17,074 bases of DNA from an uncultured Flavobacteriales bacterium (lineage in GTDB: Bacteria > Bacteroidota > Bacteroidia > Flavobacteriales > Crocinitomicaceae), in contig CAMLIF010000088.1 in the NCBI GenBank assembly GCA_946479985.1, positions 1 to 17,074 of the forward strand, read 5' to 3'. This document shows, piece by piece, positions 1 through 6,899 of the stretch. The translations under genes and the position numbers were made by a program. Under the pieces are notes generated by a model. The model worked only from the letters and a program-made list of their open reading frames with translations, did not search any database and was not told where the DNA came from. Numbering within the stretch: the stretch's first letter is position 1; each line of letters begins with the position of its first letter.

Positions 1-219
1 TGTGACACCACAGCCAATCTCTTTGGCCCTAGAGTCAATGTGCGCCGTCCCAGAATCAAGCTGCGTCATCCAAGAGTCGCTCGGTGTGGCCTTAGGGTCT
101 ATGTGCGTCCCTCTTGAGCCAATGGGTGTGCGCCTTGGGTCCATAGATGAGGTGTTAGAGTCGGCAGATGACAGCAAATAACCAGAAAGAAATGCTTTTT
201 TCTTGCTAATTGAAAACAA
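1..219 (-). CDS. Partial heptapeptide-repeat protein, N-terminal end only
   Basis: A minus-strand frame is open from a stop at 234-232 to the left window edge, so the C-terminus is missing. No ATG lies near the beginning; TTG at 219-217 gives an N-terminus MFSISKKKAFLSGYLLSS, a short basic then hydrophobic stretch that could be a weak export or anchor signal. ATG at 144-142 is an alternative start inside the repeats. After the N-terminus the protein is made of 7-residue units with an approximate pattern D-[SP]-x-x-T-x-[IL], for example DPRRTPI, GSRGTHI, DPKATPS and DSGTAHI, matching the 21-nt DNA period exactly. The plus-strand frame across the same repeats contains in-frame TGA codons, which favours coding on the minus strand. 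I do not recognise a family and give no function. It could also be a non-coding minisatellite that happens to stay open. Confidence 0.45.
   Translation of the reverse strand, partial: MFSISKKKAFLSGYLLSSADSNTSSMDPRRTPIGSRGTHIDPKATPSDSWMTQLDSGTAHIDSRAKEIGCGVT
10..177. repeat. Degenerate 21-bp tandem repeat, eight units
   Basis: Units begin at 10, 31, 52, 73, 94, 115, 136 and 157, always exactly 21 bases apart, each starting with a form of AGAGTC (ACAGCC, AGAGTC, AGAATC, AGAGTC, AGGGTC, TGAGCC, TGGGTC, AGAGTC). The middle of most units carries a TGTGCG-like core. The spacing is rigid while the bases have drifted mostly by substitutions, as expected when a codon frame is being kept. The array looks GC-richer than the AT-rich bases that follow. 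It runs to the left edge, so the total copy number is unknown. Confidence 0.85.
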
Positions 220-347
220 CGTTTTGAAAAATCACAAACTTGGTTCGCTCAACAAAATGCCTGATTTAACGCTAGTTAACAAATTCACAACAAGCTGGTT
301 ACACAATTTCAAAAACAATCGGTGCGTTAGTGTATAAAATGATTTTT

Positions 348-1025
348 ATGAAGAAGACAACGCTTAACCACTTGTCGATGTACCAGAACGTACTCGCTGT
401 GGTAAATGACCACCAAAGCAGCTGGAACCAGGTTCCGGGAATTGTAAGCATCGTAGATCAATACCAATCCTTACTCAACACCTTAAGCAGTAAACTGAAT
501 GCCCAAAGCACGCTGACGAAAGGTGCCAAACTCGAAAAAGACGGTTTTATGACAGCCTTCATCAACAGTATGAGCAATTTAAAGAAAGGTCTTTCCTTGC
601 ATGCTGTTCAAACCGGCAATCATGGATTGCGTGAGCGGAACAAAGAACCAAAAAGCACTCTTCGCGTAACCTCCGAAAATCGCTTACAGGTTTTGATCAT
701 CGCCCTTTTGGAAGATCTCGATACCTACGAAAGTGCTTTGAACAATGTGGGAATCAGCAGTGAACAGATCCAGCAATTCCGTGATCAGGCTGCTTCATTT
801 GAAGAACACAAGAACAGCGTCCGCCAGGCAATTATCGATCGCAGCTTGGAAACGCAGGCAATTAAAGATCTGGAAAAACAATTAAACAGATTCCTGCTCG
901 GCCAACTCGATCCTTGCGTTAGTTTGTTCAGTGACTCCGACACCAATTTCTTCGCAGAATACAAAGCTGCACGAAAACTCATCGGAAAGAGTGGTGGTTC
1001 TAAGAATCAATCGCCGGCAGCATAA
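348..1025 (+). CDS. Helical protein of unknown function (225 aa)
   Basis: The frame can begin at GTG 330, ATG 339 or ATG 348. I chose 348 because it gives the compact N-terminus MKKTTLNHLSMYQNV. No signal peptide or membrane helix is visible, so it is probably cytosolic. The whole chain reads as amphipathic helices (MYQNVLAVVNDHQ at the N-terminus, then a helical region around residues 30-65, and a charged stretch near EEHKNSVRQAIIDRSLE). There is one cysteine, in the DPCVSLF segment near the C-terminus, and the last dozen residues are a low-complexity KSGGSKNQSPAA tail. From memory, Bacteroidota genomes carry several such all-helical proteins with a similar opening, but I cannot name a family. 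It is a single gene: the upstream frame is on the other strand and a strong hairpin follows 7 bases after the stop. Confidence 0.8.
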   Translation: MKKTTLNHLSMYQNVLAVVNDHQSSWNQVPGIVSIVDQYQSLLNTLSSKLNAQSTLTKGAKLEKDGFMTAFINSMSNLKKGLSLHAVQTGNHGLRERNKEPKSTLRVTSENRLQVLIIALLEDLDTYESALNNVGISSEQIQQFRDQAASFEEHKNSVRQAIIDRSLETQAIKDLEKQLNRFLLGQLDPCVSLFSDSDTNFFAEYKAARKLIGKSGGSKNQSPAA

Positions 1026-1031
1026 TCTAAT

Positions 1032-1075
1032 AATAACCAGTCGGGGCGAATAATTATTCGTCCCGACTGGTTATT
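1032..1075 (+). terminator. Long perfect-arm hairpin terminator
   Basis: The arms are 1032-1053 and 1054-1075, 22 bases each and directly adjacent, complementary at every position except one pair that becomes G-U in RNA (G1046 with T1061). The core is GC-rich (ACCAGTCGGGGCG) and the outer ends are AATAA/TTATT. It starts 7 bases after the stop of the 225-aa gene and lies 65 bases before the M1 peptidase start. It should insulate the two same-strand genes. The near-symmetrical sequence would also fold on the other strand. Confidence 0.8.
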
Positions 1076-1091
1076 CCCCGACCATTCCAAA

Positions 1092-1122
1092 TTGCATATC
1101 ACTGCGAACTAACTTATATTTA
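1092..1122 (+). promoter_or_regulatory. Bacteroidota-type promoter for M1 peptidase
   Basis: TTG at 1092-1094, then 20 bases, then TATATTTA at 1115-1122. This matches the -33 TTG / -7 TAnnTTTG pattern of Bacteroidota housekeeping promoters at 7 of 8 positions in the -7 box. Transcription would start about 10 bases before the ATG at 1141. Confidence 0.5.
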
Positions 1123-1140
1123 GCATTCATTTTCCAAACT

Positions 1141-3507
1141 ATGAATCGTACTACGTTGCTTTACTTTCTTCTGATCCTCATCCTTTCTGCCGGATTGTTT
1201 TCTACCGCAAATGCCCAAACATCTTTTCCTTACGATACCCGCAGCGACAGTATTTCCATTGAGCATTACACCATCAATCTCGATGTGCGCGATTTTACAA
1301 CGTTTATTCTAAAGGGAAATGCTGAGATCAGTATTGAGCCTTTGGTGAATAATATCTCTGAAATAAAATTGGATCTGATGGGTCCTACAGTTGACAGTGT
1401 TCACGATTCGAGTGGGAATCTGCTTTCGTTTACAACGGCTCCACTTGGGTTTAAGGTCGATTTGGGAAATGTGTACAATACAGGCGATTCAACTTCCATT
1501 ACTGTTTTCTATCACGGAACTACAGTTCAGGATCCTTCTTTCGGCGGATTTTATTTCAATTCGGCTTATGCTTACAACGTTGGAGTTTCTCTGGATGATA
1601 TTCCGCATAACTACGGGAAAACATGGTTTCCTTGTTTCGATAATTTCACAACGCGTTCCACTTATGACTTGTTCGTAACAACACTTCCTGATCACGATGC
1701 TGCTTGTGGCGGTATTTTGCAGGCAACGGTTATTAATCCGGATTTGTCTGAAACACATCATTGGAAAGTGAACCAGACGATTCCGTCTTACCTGATCTCG
1801 CTGGCGGTTTCGAATTACGTTTTTGTCAATGATACATTTACGGATTACCAAAATAATCCTGTTCCGGTTATGCTGGCTGCGCATTCAACCGACGTTTCGG
1901 ATATGAATGCATCCTTCACGAACATGGAAGAAGCGTTCGACATTTTTGAAGATAAATGGGGTCCATACCAATGGGATCGTGTTGGTTATGTTTTGGTTCC
2001 GATGACTGCCGGAGCAATGGAACATGCCATGAATATTGCTTTCCCGCAGGCTGCGGCCGATGGAAGTTTAGGCTGGCAATCGGTAATGGCGCATGAATTA
2101 TCACATCATTGGTGGGGCAATTTGGTGACTTGTCGTACAGCTGAAGATATGTGGATTAACGAAGGAAGTGCTGCGTATTGTGAGTATCTTTTCAAAGAAG
2201 AATTTACGAGTCGAGGTGCTTATGAAGCGCAGGTGAGAAATCAGCACAAAGAATTATTGCGCACCTGCCACATCGAAGATGCCGGTTACTGGCCGCTTTC
2301 CGGAGTTCCGCAGGAGCATACTTACGGCTATACAACATATACGAAGGGCGCGGATATGATTCACACGCTGCGTGCGTATCTAGGCGATTCACTTTTCTTT
2401 AATGGATTATCCGAATTGCTGGAACAAAACAAATTCTCGGATATCGATGCCATTGAGTACCGTGATGATCTAAGTGCAATTACCGGTGTTGATCTGAATA
2501 ATTTCTTCGCCGACTGGATTTTTCAGGGTGGCTGGCCGCATGTTTCTATTGATTCGTTAAGTGTTATTCCAAATGGCGGGCAATACGACGTAACCATTCA
2601 CCTGAAACAGAAATTGGTTGCCAGAGCAAATTATGGAAACCAAATTCCGGTAACCTTGACTTTGCGCGATAACAACTGGAATACCTTTGAGGAAACAATC
2701 TATTCTTCAGGAATGAACAATACGGTTACTGTAACGGTTCCTTTCCAGCCTTCGATGGGTTATTTGAACCGCGACGAATTGATCTCTCATGCGGTTACAG
2801 CAAATTACGCTACATACACAACAACAGGAACAAAACAGTTAACACATTCAAATTTGATCTTACAAGTACAAAGTGTGACTGATTCTGCTTTTGTAGTTGT
2901 AGAGCACAATTGGGCTGCTCCGGACCCGGTTTTTGATTGGTCGACCGGTTACGTAATCTCTCCGCAGCGCTACTGGCGTGTTGATGGAATCTGGGATTCC
3001 GGGTTTAGTACAAATGCTACTTTCCGTTACAGCGGACAAACTACAGGTGGAAATGCTTATCTAGATCATTTGCTGATCACAGGTGCAGAAGACAGTCTTA
3101 TTTTACTTTATCGCCCCGACCGTTCCGTTGATTGGTATGAGTTCCCTACTTACACTAAAACCATGGGAAATACAACCGATAAAACCGGAACGATGAATGT
3201 TACCAATCTTTTGAAAGGTGAATATGCCATTGCTTTGAAAGGTCAGAACCTGGATATAAACGAAACTTCTGATTTGGAAGCTGTTGTCTTATATCCGAAT
3301 CCGGCTTCGGGTTCTGTAACTGTTGAAACAGTTGTTCCTACTGATCGAATAGTTGTAACTGATGCAGCTGGGAAGTTCGTCTCCCAGCGGCTGAAACCGG
3401 AAGACAAGAGTACTTTTGTTACTTCTTCCTGGCAGAAAGGAACGTATTGGGTGACTGGTTATAATCAGGAGAAACAAGTGTTTCATAAATTCCTGGTTGT
3501 TCAATAA
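1141..3507 (+). CDS. Secreted M1 family metallopeptidase with T9SS type A sorting domain
   Basis: Zinc aminopeptidase-type (gluzincin) protein of 788 aa exported to the cell surface or medium. Residues 1-25 are a signal peptide ending STANA-Q. The M1 N-terminal beta domain covers about 30-240. The catalytic domain has the exopeptidase-type motif GAMEH at 291-295, HELSHHWWGN with zinc ligands H318 and H322 and general base E319, the third ligand E341 in INEG, and YTKG (Y400) where the M1 transition-state tyrosine normally sits. A beta-rich region (about 465-700) replaces the large helical C-terminal domain of PepN-like enzymes. Residues 712-788 (YPNPASG near the start, KGTYWV, FLVVQ end) are a T9SS sorting domain, normally removed on export. 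The canonical fifth motif residue is Asn (GxMEN); here it is His. Specificity is unknown. Confidence 0.95.
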   Translation: MNRTTLLYFLLILILSAGLFSTANAQTSFPYDTRSDSISIEHYTINLDVRDFTTFILKGNAEISIEPLVNNISEIKLDLMGPTVDSVHDSSGNLLSFTTAPLGFKVDLGNVYNTGDSTSITVFYHGTTVQDPSFGGFYFNSAYAYNVGVSLDDIPHNYGKTWFPCFDNFTTRSTYDLFVTTLPDHDAACGGILQATVINPDLSETHHWKVNQTIPSYLISLAVSNYVFVNDTFTDYQNNPVPVMLAAHSTDVSDMNASFTNMEEAFDIFEDKWGPYQWDRVGYVLVPMTAGAMEHAMNIAFPQAAADGSLGWQSVMAHELSHHWWGNLVTCRTAEDMWINEGSAAYCEYLFKEEFTSRGAYEAQVRNQHKELLRTCHIEDAGYWPLSGVPQEHTYGYTTYTKGADMIHTLRAYLGDSLFFNGLSELLEQNKFSDIDAIEYRDDLSAITGVDLNNFFADWIFQGGWPHVSIDSLSVIPNGGQYDVTIHLKQKLVARANYGNQIPVTLTLRDNNWNTFEETIYSSGMNNTVTVTVPFQPSMGYLNRDELISHAVTANYATYTTTGTKQLTHSNLILQVQSVTDSAFVVVEHNWAAPDPVFDWSTGYVISPQRYWRVDGIWDSGFSTNATFRYSGQTTGGNAYLDHLLITGAEDSLILLYRPDRSVDWYEFPTYTKTMGNTTDKTGTMNVTNLLKGEYAIALKGQNLDINETSDLEAVVLYPNPASGSVTVETVVPTDRIVVTDAAGKFVSQRLKPEDKSTFVTSSWQKGTYWVTGYNQEKQVFHKFLVVQ

Positions 3508-3520
3508 GAAACCTTCAGTT

Positions 3521-3802
3521 ATGGAGAAAACATGCGAAAAGGGTCATAGATATTTTAAGACGGGTGATTGTCCGACCTGCCCGATATGCGAAAAACTGCG
3601 TAAGCCAACAGAAGGATTTTTATCTGAACTGAGCGCTCCGGCTATTCGCGCTTTAGAGAACGAAAGAATTGATTCATTGGAGAAATTAGCAACCTATTCT
3701 GAAAAAGAAATCCTCAAACTGCATGGAATCGGGAAGAGCGCCATACCAAAGTTGAAAGAAGCATTGGAGCAGGAGGGGCTACAGTTCAGAATCACGAAAT
3801 AA
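3521..3802 (+). CDS. Small zinc-ribbon protein with RNA polymerase alpha-CTD-like (HhH) domain
   Basis: A 93-aa protein beginning at ATG 3521, 13 bases after the M1 stop; the open frame extends back to TTG 3497, overlapping the peptidase gene, but that start is less likely. The N-terminus has a metal-site-like pattern CEKGH then CPTCPIC (C5, H9, C16, C19, C22). The rest resembles the RNA polymerase alpha-subunit C-terminal domain: APAIRALENERIDSLEKL, then the helix-hairpin-helix LHGIGKSAIPKLKEAL. That fold binds DNA or protein partners. The combination suggests a small nucleic-acid or transcription-associated factor; I infer this from the fold only. A 3-base gap separates it from the next gene, so they are probably co-transcribed. 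The link to the upstream peptidase may be only positional. Confidence 0.85.
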   Translation: MEKTCEKGHRYFKTGDCPTCPICEKLRKPTEGFLSELSAPAIRALENERIDSLEKLATYSEKEILKLHGIGKSAIPKLKEALEQEGLQFRITK

Positions 3803-3805
3803 GAA

Positions 3806-4153
3806 ATGCAAAAGTTCAAATTGCTTATTAAAGCTGGAATAGAAGATCGGGGTTTCCAACTCATTCAAATTTTCGATAAGAATTCAGAAATTCCATGGTG
3901 GTTTGAAGAAAGATGGATTGTTGAGAGATCCTTTGATAAGTTGGAACTAAATGTTCTTTTTGTGACGGATCATTCATGGGAGAGTGGAAGTAAAGTGGTC
4001 TCTGATGTCTATATCTGTACTGAGCTTCCAACCAACCGTTTTCACAAGATAGAAAACATTGCTTGCCTGAGTTTAACTAAAGGAAAGTTTGACCTGAAGT
4101 TGAATGCATTCTTTCAGCTTTTTGATGAATATCTGATTTCCCCGTCAGACTGA
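3806..4153 (+). CDS. Hypothetical protein (115 aa)
   Basis: Unrecognised protein starting at ATG 3806, three bases after the preceding stop, so translation is probably coupled to the 93-aa gene. There is no signal peptide or membrane segment. The sequence is rich in aromatic residues (IPWWFEERWIVERSF) and alternates beta-like segments (KLELNVLFVT, KVVSDVYIC) with a C-terminal helix (LKLNAFFQLFDEYL). The final codons and stop lie in a 19-base stretch repeated at 17054-17072, so the native C-terminus may have been altered by a repeat. Small, tryptophan-rich, cytosolic proteins of this kind include immunity-like proteins, but nothing here demonstrates that. Confidence 0.7.
   Translation: MQKFKLLIKAGIEDRGFQLIQIFDKNSEIPWWFEERWIVERSFDKLELNVLFVTDHSWESGSKVVSDVYICTELPTNRFHKIENIACLSLTKGKFDLKLNAFFQLFDEYLISPSD
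4135..4153 (+). repeat. 19-bp repeat, copy 1 of 2
   Basis: GATTTCCCCGTCAGACTGA matches 17054-17072 at 18 of 19 positions. This copy provides the last codons and the TGA stop of the 115-aa gene; the other copy lies in an intergenic region at the right edge. Confidence 0.45.
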
Positions 4154-4178
4154 GGCGTTCTAAGTTAACCCTCCATTG

Positions 4179-5432
4179 TTACTTAACCACATCCTCCATC
4201 ACCTCAAACTCCTTCGCCAATTTTTTAAGATCACCTTTCTTCGAAACAGCATACTTCTTTCCGGGCAATCGTGCTTTCAACAAAGCCGTTTTCCAGTTTT
4301 CGGAAACAGGAACTTCAGTCTGAACTCCCGCTTCCTGCAAATACTTAGTGTATAACGCAGCACTTGAATCAGAACAATTGAACTCGGCAAGCAGCATGTT
4401 TTCTGTATCAGTAAAAATAATCCGTTCTAATCTGTTTTTCGGTGTGAGTGATTCCGATGAAACACTATAAACCAGCCACGCTTTTTTAGGTTGTACATCA
4501 ATCCATGATGGATAAAAAATACGTTCAGGATATACAAACAAGAGGTTCCCACCATCAATAATCATTGAGTCTTCTCCGTAAATATTCGCTAGTGGAATAT
4601 TTGAATCTTCCTGTAGAAAACCATAAACATTTCCTTCTCCATAATGCTTTTCGAGATCTATCAGGCTATTTTCAATGATTCCGCTGCCTTCAATTGGCCA
4701 AAGGAAATTTCTGTCGTTCCAATAGCGCATTCTTGGTCTGCCTGGCTGCAGAATTTCGAAGATATCGGAATAGTAGTTTTCGCTCAAGCCCGAATTCCAG
4801 TTGAGAACAGGTCTTATTTGCATAGGATTCTCATTCATCTGATTGTTTTTTATCTGAGAAAGAAAATCACCGGCCATCAGCTGTTGAAACGAAGTAAAGG
4901 AAAGCGGCTCAACGTAAAATAACTCGTAGTCATTATCAATTGCTTTGAAATCAATGGTTCCAACCAATTCGTATTTCCCCTTCGAATCGTATTTCTTTGC
5001 GTAGCCAATAGAATCGATGATGTAGTGCTGTTTACCGTTTGAAACAGTATTATGCTCGTACAACAACAAGCGTGAAATATGTTGGAAATCGGTGTTGTAG
5101 AAATCGGGCATCGGATAAACGAATTGCAGAACGCCATCAAGCACCATCATACTATCTTCGCCTTGTGAAGTGGTTAATGCAATATCAGATTGATTTCCAA
5201 CTTTGAATGGCTTGTTTTCCATCAATCCTTCATTCGCCAGACGAATAGAAGTATTCAGCGACATGGGGTTAAACGGCAAAGAATTACGGTTGAATAATCC
5301 AACCAGACTTTGCGGATTTGTCTCATCAAAAAGGAATATGTTTTCCGGGCTTTTATCTATTACCGTTATGCGCTGCTGAGCAAAAAGAATGTTGAATGCG
5401 AAGATGAGAGAAATTGTAAGGAATTGCTTCAT
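4179..5432 (-). CDS. Secreted protein with internal duplication (417 aa)
   Basis: Unrecognised exported protein. Residues 1-18 are a signal peptide (MKQFLTISLIFAFNILFA-Q). The body holds two related halves: GEDSM at 91-95 followed by FVYP at 104-107, and GEDSM at 286-290 followed by FVYP at 299-302, with matching G and L between them and similar hydrophobic strands afterwards (SRLLLYE, KAWLVYS). The halves are about 195 residues apart. The C-terminus (about 380-417) is lysine-rich and ends KEFEVMEDVVK, with no T9SS sorting motif, so it is probably periplasmic or outer-membrane associated. It starts 4 bases after the stop of the GldM-C-like gene, so the two share a transcript and plausibly a complex. 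Its function is unknown; a role in gliding or T9SS is inferred only from the neighbour. Confidence 0.8.
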   Translation of the reverse strand: MKQFLTISLIFAFNILFAQQRITVIDKSPENIFLFDETNPQSLVGLFNRNSLPFNPMSLNTSIRLANEGLMENKPFKVGNQSDIALTTSQGEDSMMVLDGVLQFVYPMPDFYNTDFQHISRLLLYEHNTVSNGKQHYIIDSIGYAKKYDSKGKYELVGTIDFKAIDNDYELFYVEPLSFTSFQQLMAGDFLSQIKNNQMNENPMQIRPVLNWNSGLSENYYSDIFEILQPGRPRMRYWNDRNFLWPIEGSGIIENSLIDLEKHYGEGNVYGFLQEDSNIPLANIYGEDSMIIDGGNLLFVYPERIFYPSWIDVQPKKAWLVYSVSSESLTPKNRLERIIFTDTENMLLAEFNCSDSSAALYTKYLQEAGVQTEVPVSENWKTALLKARLPGKKYAVSKKGDLKKLAKEFEVMEDVVK

Positions 5433-5436
5433 GAAG

Positions 5437-6057
5437 TCAGATTAAGATGATATAAGTTGAAACGTTACGCATAACACAATCTGAACAGGTAATTTTTGCC
5501 TGAATAGAAATGGTGAGATTTGGACTTCCGAATAATCGCCGTAGTTTGTACAATTCTTCCACGGTTTCCCTGGGAATTCTGTCTCCATTGATTTCATAAA
5601 TTTCACCGTTCACCTCGAGTGTAAAACTTCTTACAGAACATCTTCTGTCAATCGGAACAAATTCCCGGATACGATAGGAGATCCAGGCATTTGGAAGTAG
5701 TCGGGTTTCTTCACCATTATTCACATTTCCAACATATAGTTGGTACGGTGGAATGTTTCGCAATTTAAAGGCTTGTTGTTTTAAAGTGTCATTGGTAAGC
5801 GAATCTACTGCAAAAAGCGTAATCTGCTTTGCTTGGCATGTGGGTTCAACCGTAAACTCGTTCTTCGCTATTTTTACAATAGTAACGCTGTCTCTTGATT
5901 TGAGTATAACTTCAGATTCTTTCTCAGCATAGAGCGTAACCGGATTTTTTGAACCACGGAACAGTTCGTCGCGGGATTTTGAGCTGAGCCAGTATTGTGT
6001 TAGCCCGGTTGTAAAACAACAGAGAAATAAGATTAGAGTTAATGTTATTCGAATCAT
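5437..6057 (-). CDS. Free-standing GldM C-terminal-domain-like exported protein
   Basis: A 206-aa protein with a signal peptide (about 1-20, ending TTGLT-Q). GldM/PorM is the inner-membrane-anchored, periplasm-spanning component of the T9SS motor. Here only periplasmic-type domains are present. LFRGSKNPVTLYAE (32-45) resembles the GldM segment around YRGVDNP; QAFKLRNIPPYQLYVGN (95-111) resembles the FRVKDIPDP...VGG segment before the last domain; and 124-206 follows the final domain pattern (ISYRIREF, SVRSFTLEV, ETVEELYKLRRL, and a final strand TYIILI). A CSDC pair at 191-194 could form a disulfide. The N-terminal transmembrane and coiled part of GldM is absent, so this is not a motor subunit; it may be an accessory or decoy partner. 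The family comparison is from memory. Confidence 0.72.
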   Translation of the reverse strand: MIRITLTLILFLCCFTTGLTQYWLSSKSRDELFRGSKNPVTLYAEKESEVILKSRDSVTIVKIAKNEFTVEPTCQAKQITLFAVDSLTNDTLKQQAFKLRNIPPYQLYVGNVNNGEETRLLPNAWISYRIREFVPIDRRCSVRSFTLEVNGEIYEINGDRIPRETVEELYKLRRLFGSPNLTISIQAKITCSDCVMRNVSTYIILI

Positions 6058-6122
6058 TGCCCGGGTGAATGCAAATTTTGGGAAAAGGTAACGTTTTTTA
6101 TTCCCAGTGACTTCAATCCATC

Positions 6123-6146
6123 CGTTTACACTAATCGTATGCCGCT
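6123..6146 (+). repeat. Dispersed intergenic repeat, degenerate copy
   Basis: Aligns without gaps to 16937-16960 at 18 of 24 positions, most differences being transitions, and ends in the shared ATGCCGCT. It lies in the 127-base gap between the HEAT-like gene and the GldM-C-like gene. Confidence 0.45.
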
Positions 6147-6184
6147 TTAGCTAGGGGCAGTGGAATAGCGAATACAAGCCGGTT

Positions 6185-6760
6185 TTAATCCTCTTCGTAA
6201 TAAAACTCGTCTAATTCTCCATTTGCATCAAAATCTTTCAGGAGAATCATAATTTCCTGAAGCAGCTGGTATTTCTTTTCCTCCAGTCTATCTTCTTTCG
6301 AAAAGAACTCTTTCAATAATAATTGAGATTCTAATATGGCGGATTCCGGAACAGTAGATTCGAATTGTTCAATTACCGTCAATGATTCCAAACAATCCAT
6401 GAAGTCACCTTCGATTGCGAAAACAATGAAATCAGACAAAAAAGGAGAGAAATCGAGTTTCGAATTCCAGAAAATGTTTAATAGTTTTCGTTGGAACTCA
6501 CGATTATCGGTTGTTCTGAATCCTTCTATCAACGGAGTAATCGTTGAGGTATCTTTCAACCCAACCAAAAGTTCCTTCATATCTGATTCATTCTGAGGTG
6601 ATAGTCCATTTTCCCATATTTCCAGCAAGACGTAAATAACAGATGAATTACCGTGAACATGAAGTGATTTTAGGGCTGAACTGATCTTCTTTTCATCACC
6701 ACTGCGTAAATCGGTTGTTACTGTTGCTAGTTTTTGCTGCTGTTGTTTGGAAGAACTCAC
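6185..6760 (-). CDS. HEAT-repeat-like cytosolic protein (191 aa)
   Basis: No in-frame ATG occurs near the beginning and the frame is closed upstream at 6784-6782, so GTG 6760 is the likely start, giving MSSSKQQQQKLATV. There is no signal peptide. After a Gln-rich head the chain is a series of helix pairs typical of HEAT-like solenoids: DEKKISSALKSLHVHGNSSVIYVLLEIW, KELLVGLKDTSTITPLIEGF, and FQRKLLNIFWNSKLDFSPFL. It ends in a very acidic tail (FDANGELDEFYYEED). Such solenoids are protein-interaction scaffolds; the partner is unknown. The gene lies 127 bases upstream of the GldM-C-like gene on the same strand and may head the transcript, though the gap could hold a separate promoter. A good promoter precedes it. 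Confidence 0.75.
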   Translation of the reverse strand: MSSSKQQQQKLATVTTDLRSGDEKKISSALKSLHVHGNSSVIYVLLEIWENGLSPQNESDMKELLVGLKDTSTITPLIEGFRTTDNREFQRKLLNIFWNSKLDFSPFLSDFIVFAIEGDFMDCLESLTVIEQFESTVPESAILESQLLLKEFFSKEDRLEEKKYQLLQEIMILLKDFDANGELDEFYYEED

Positions 6761-6784
6761 CTTGAATTTTTTAAATGAAGGTTA

Positions 6785-6818
6785 CAAAGGTAGTGATTAG
6801 TTAACTGGCAGTAGTCAA
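6785..6818 (-). promoter_or_regulatory. Promoter for HEAT-like gene
   Basis: On the minus strand, TTG (6818-6816), 23 bases, then TACCTTTG (6792-6785), an exact TAnnTTTG -7 element. It sits 24 bases before the GTG start at 6760 and supports that start. It is divergent from the lipoprotein promoter in the same gap. Confidence 0.55.
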
Positions 6819-6884
6819 TAGTGGTGAGTTATTGGCGCTTTGAACGAAAAATTCCCTTTTTCGACTTTGACTTAACAATTGAAT

Positions 6885-6892
6885 TATCTTTG
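6885..6892 (+). promoter_or_regulatory. -7 element for solute-binding-like lipoprotein
   Basis: TATCTTTG is an exact TAnnTTTG match; TTTG at 6866-6869 is a close but short-spaced -33 candidate (15 bases). It is only 7 bases from ATG 6900, so the transcript would be leaderless or nearly so from that ATG, or translation begins at ATG 6906. Confidence 0.45.
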
Positions 6893-6899
6893 AATTACG

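Noticed and set aside
1..180. CRISPR array
   Set aside because: Units are 21 bp and directly abutting, with no separate spacers and a kept reading frame; this is a tandem repeat.
330..347. GTG 330 as start of the helical protein
   Set aside because: Two ATG codons follow within 18 bases and give a more typical N-terminus; the extra residues MYKMIF add no recognisable feature.
1489..1884. 131-aa minus-strand frame inside the M1 gene
   Set aside because: Antisense shadow of a gene with clear catalytic motifs; the translated product is Arg/Ile-rich with no coherent features.
4161..4186. Weak inverted repeat TAAGTTAAC / GTTACTTA between convergent genes
   Set aside because: AT-rich, imperfect and without a U run; not enough to call a terminator, although one would be expected here.
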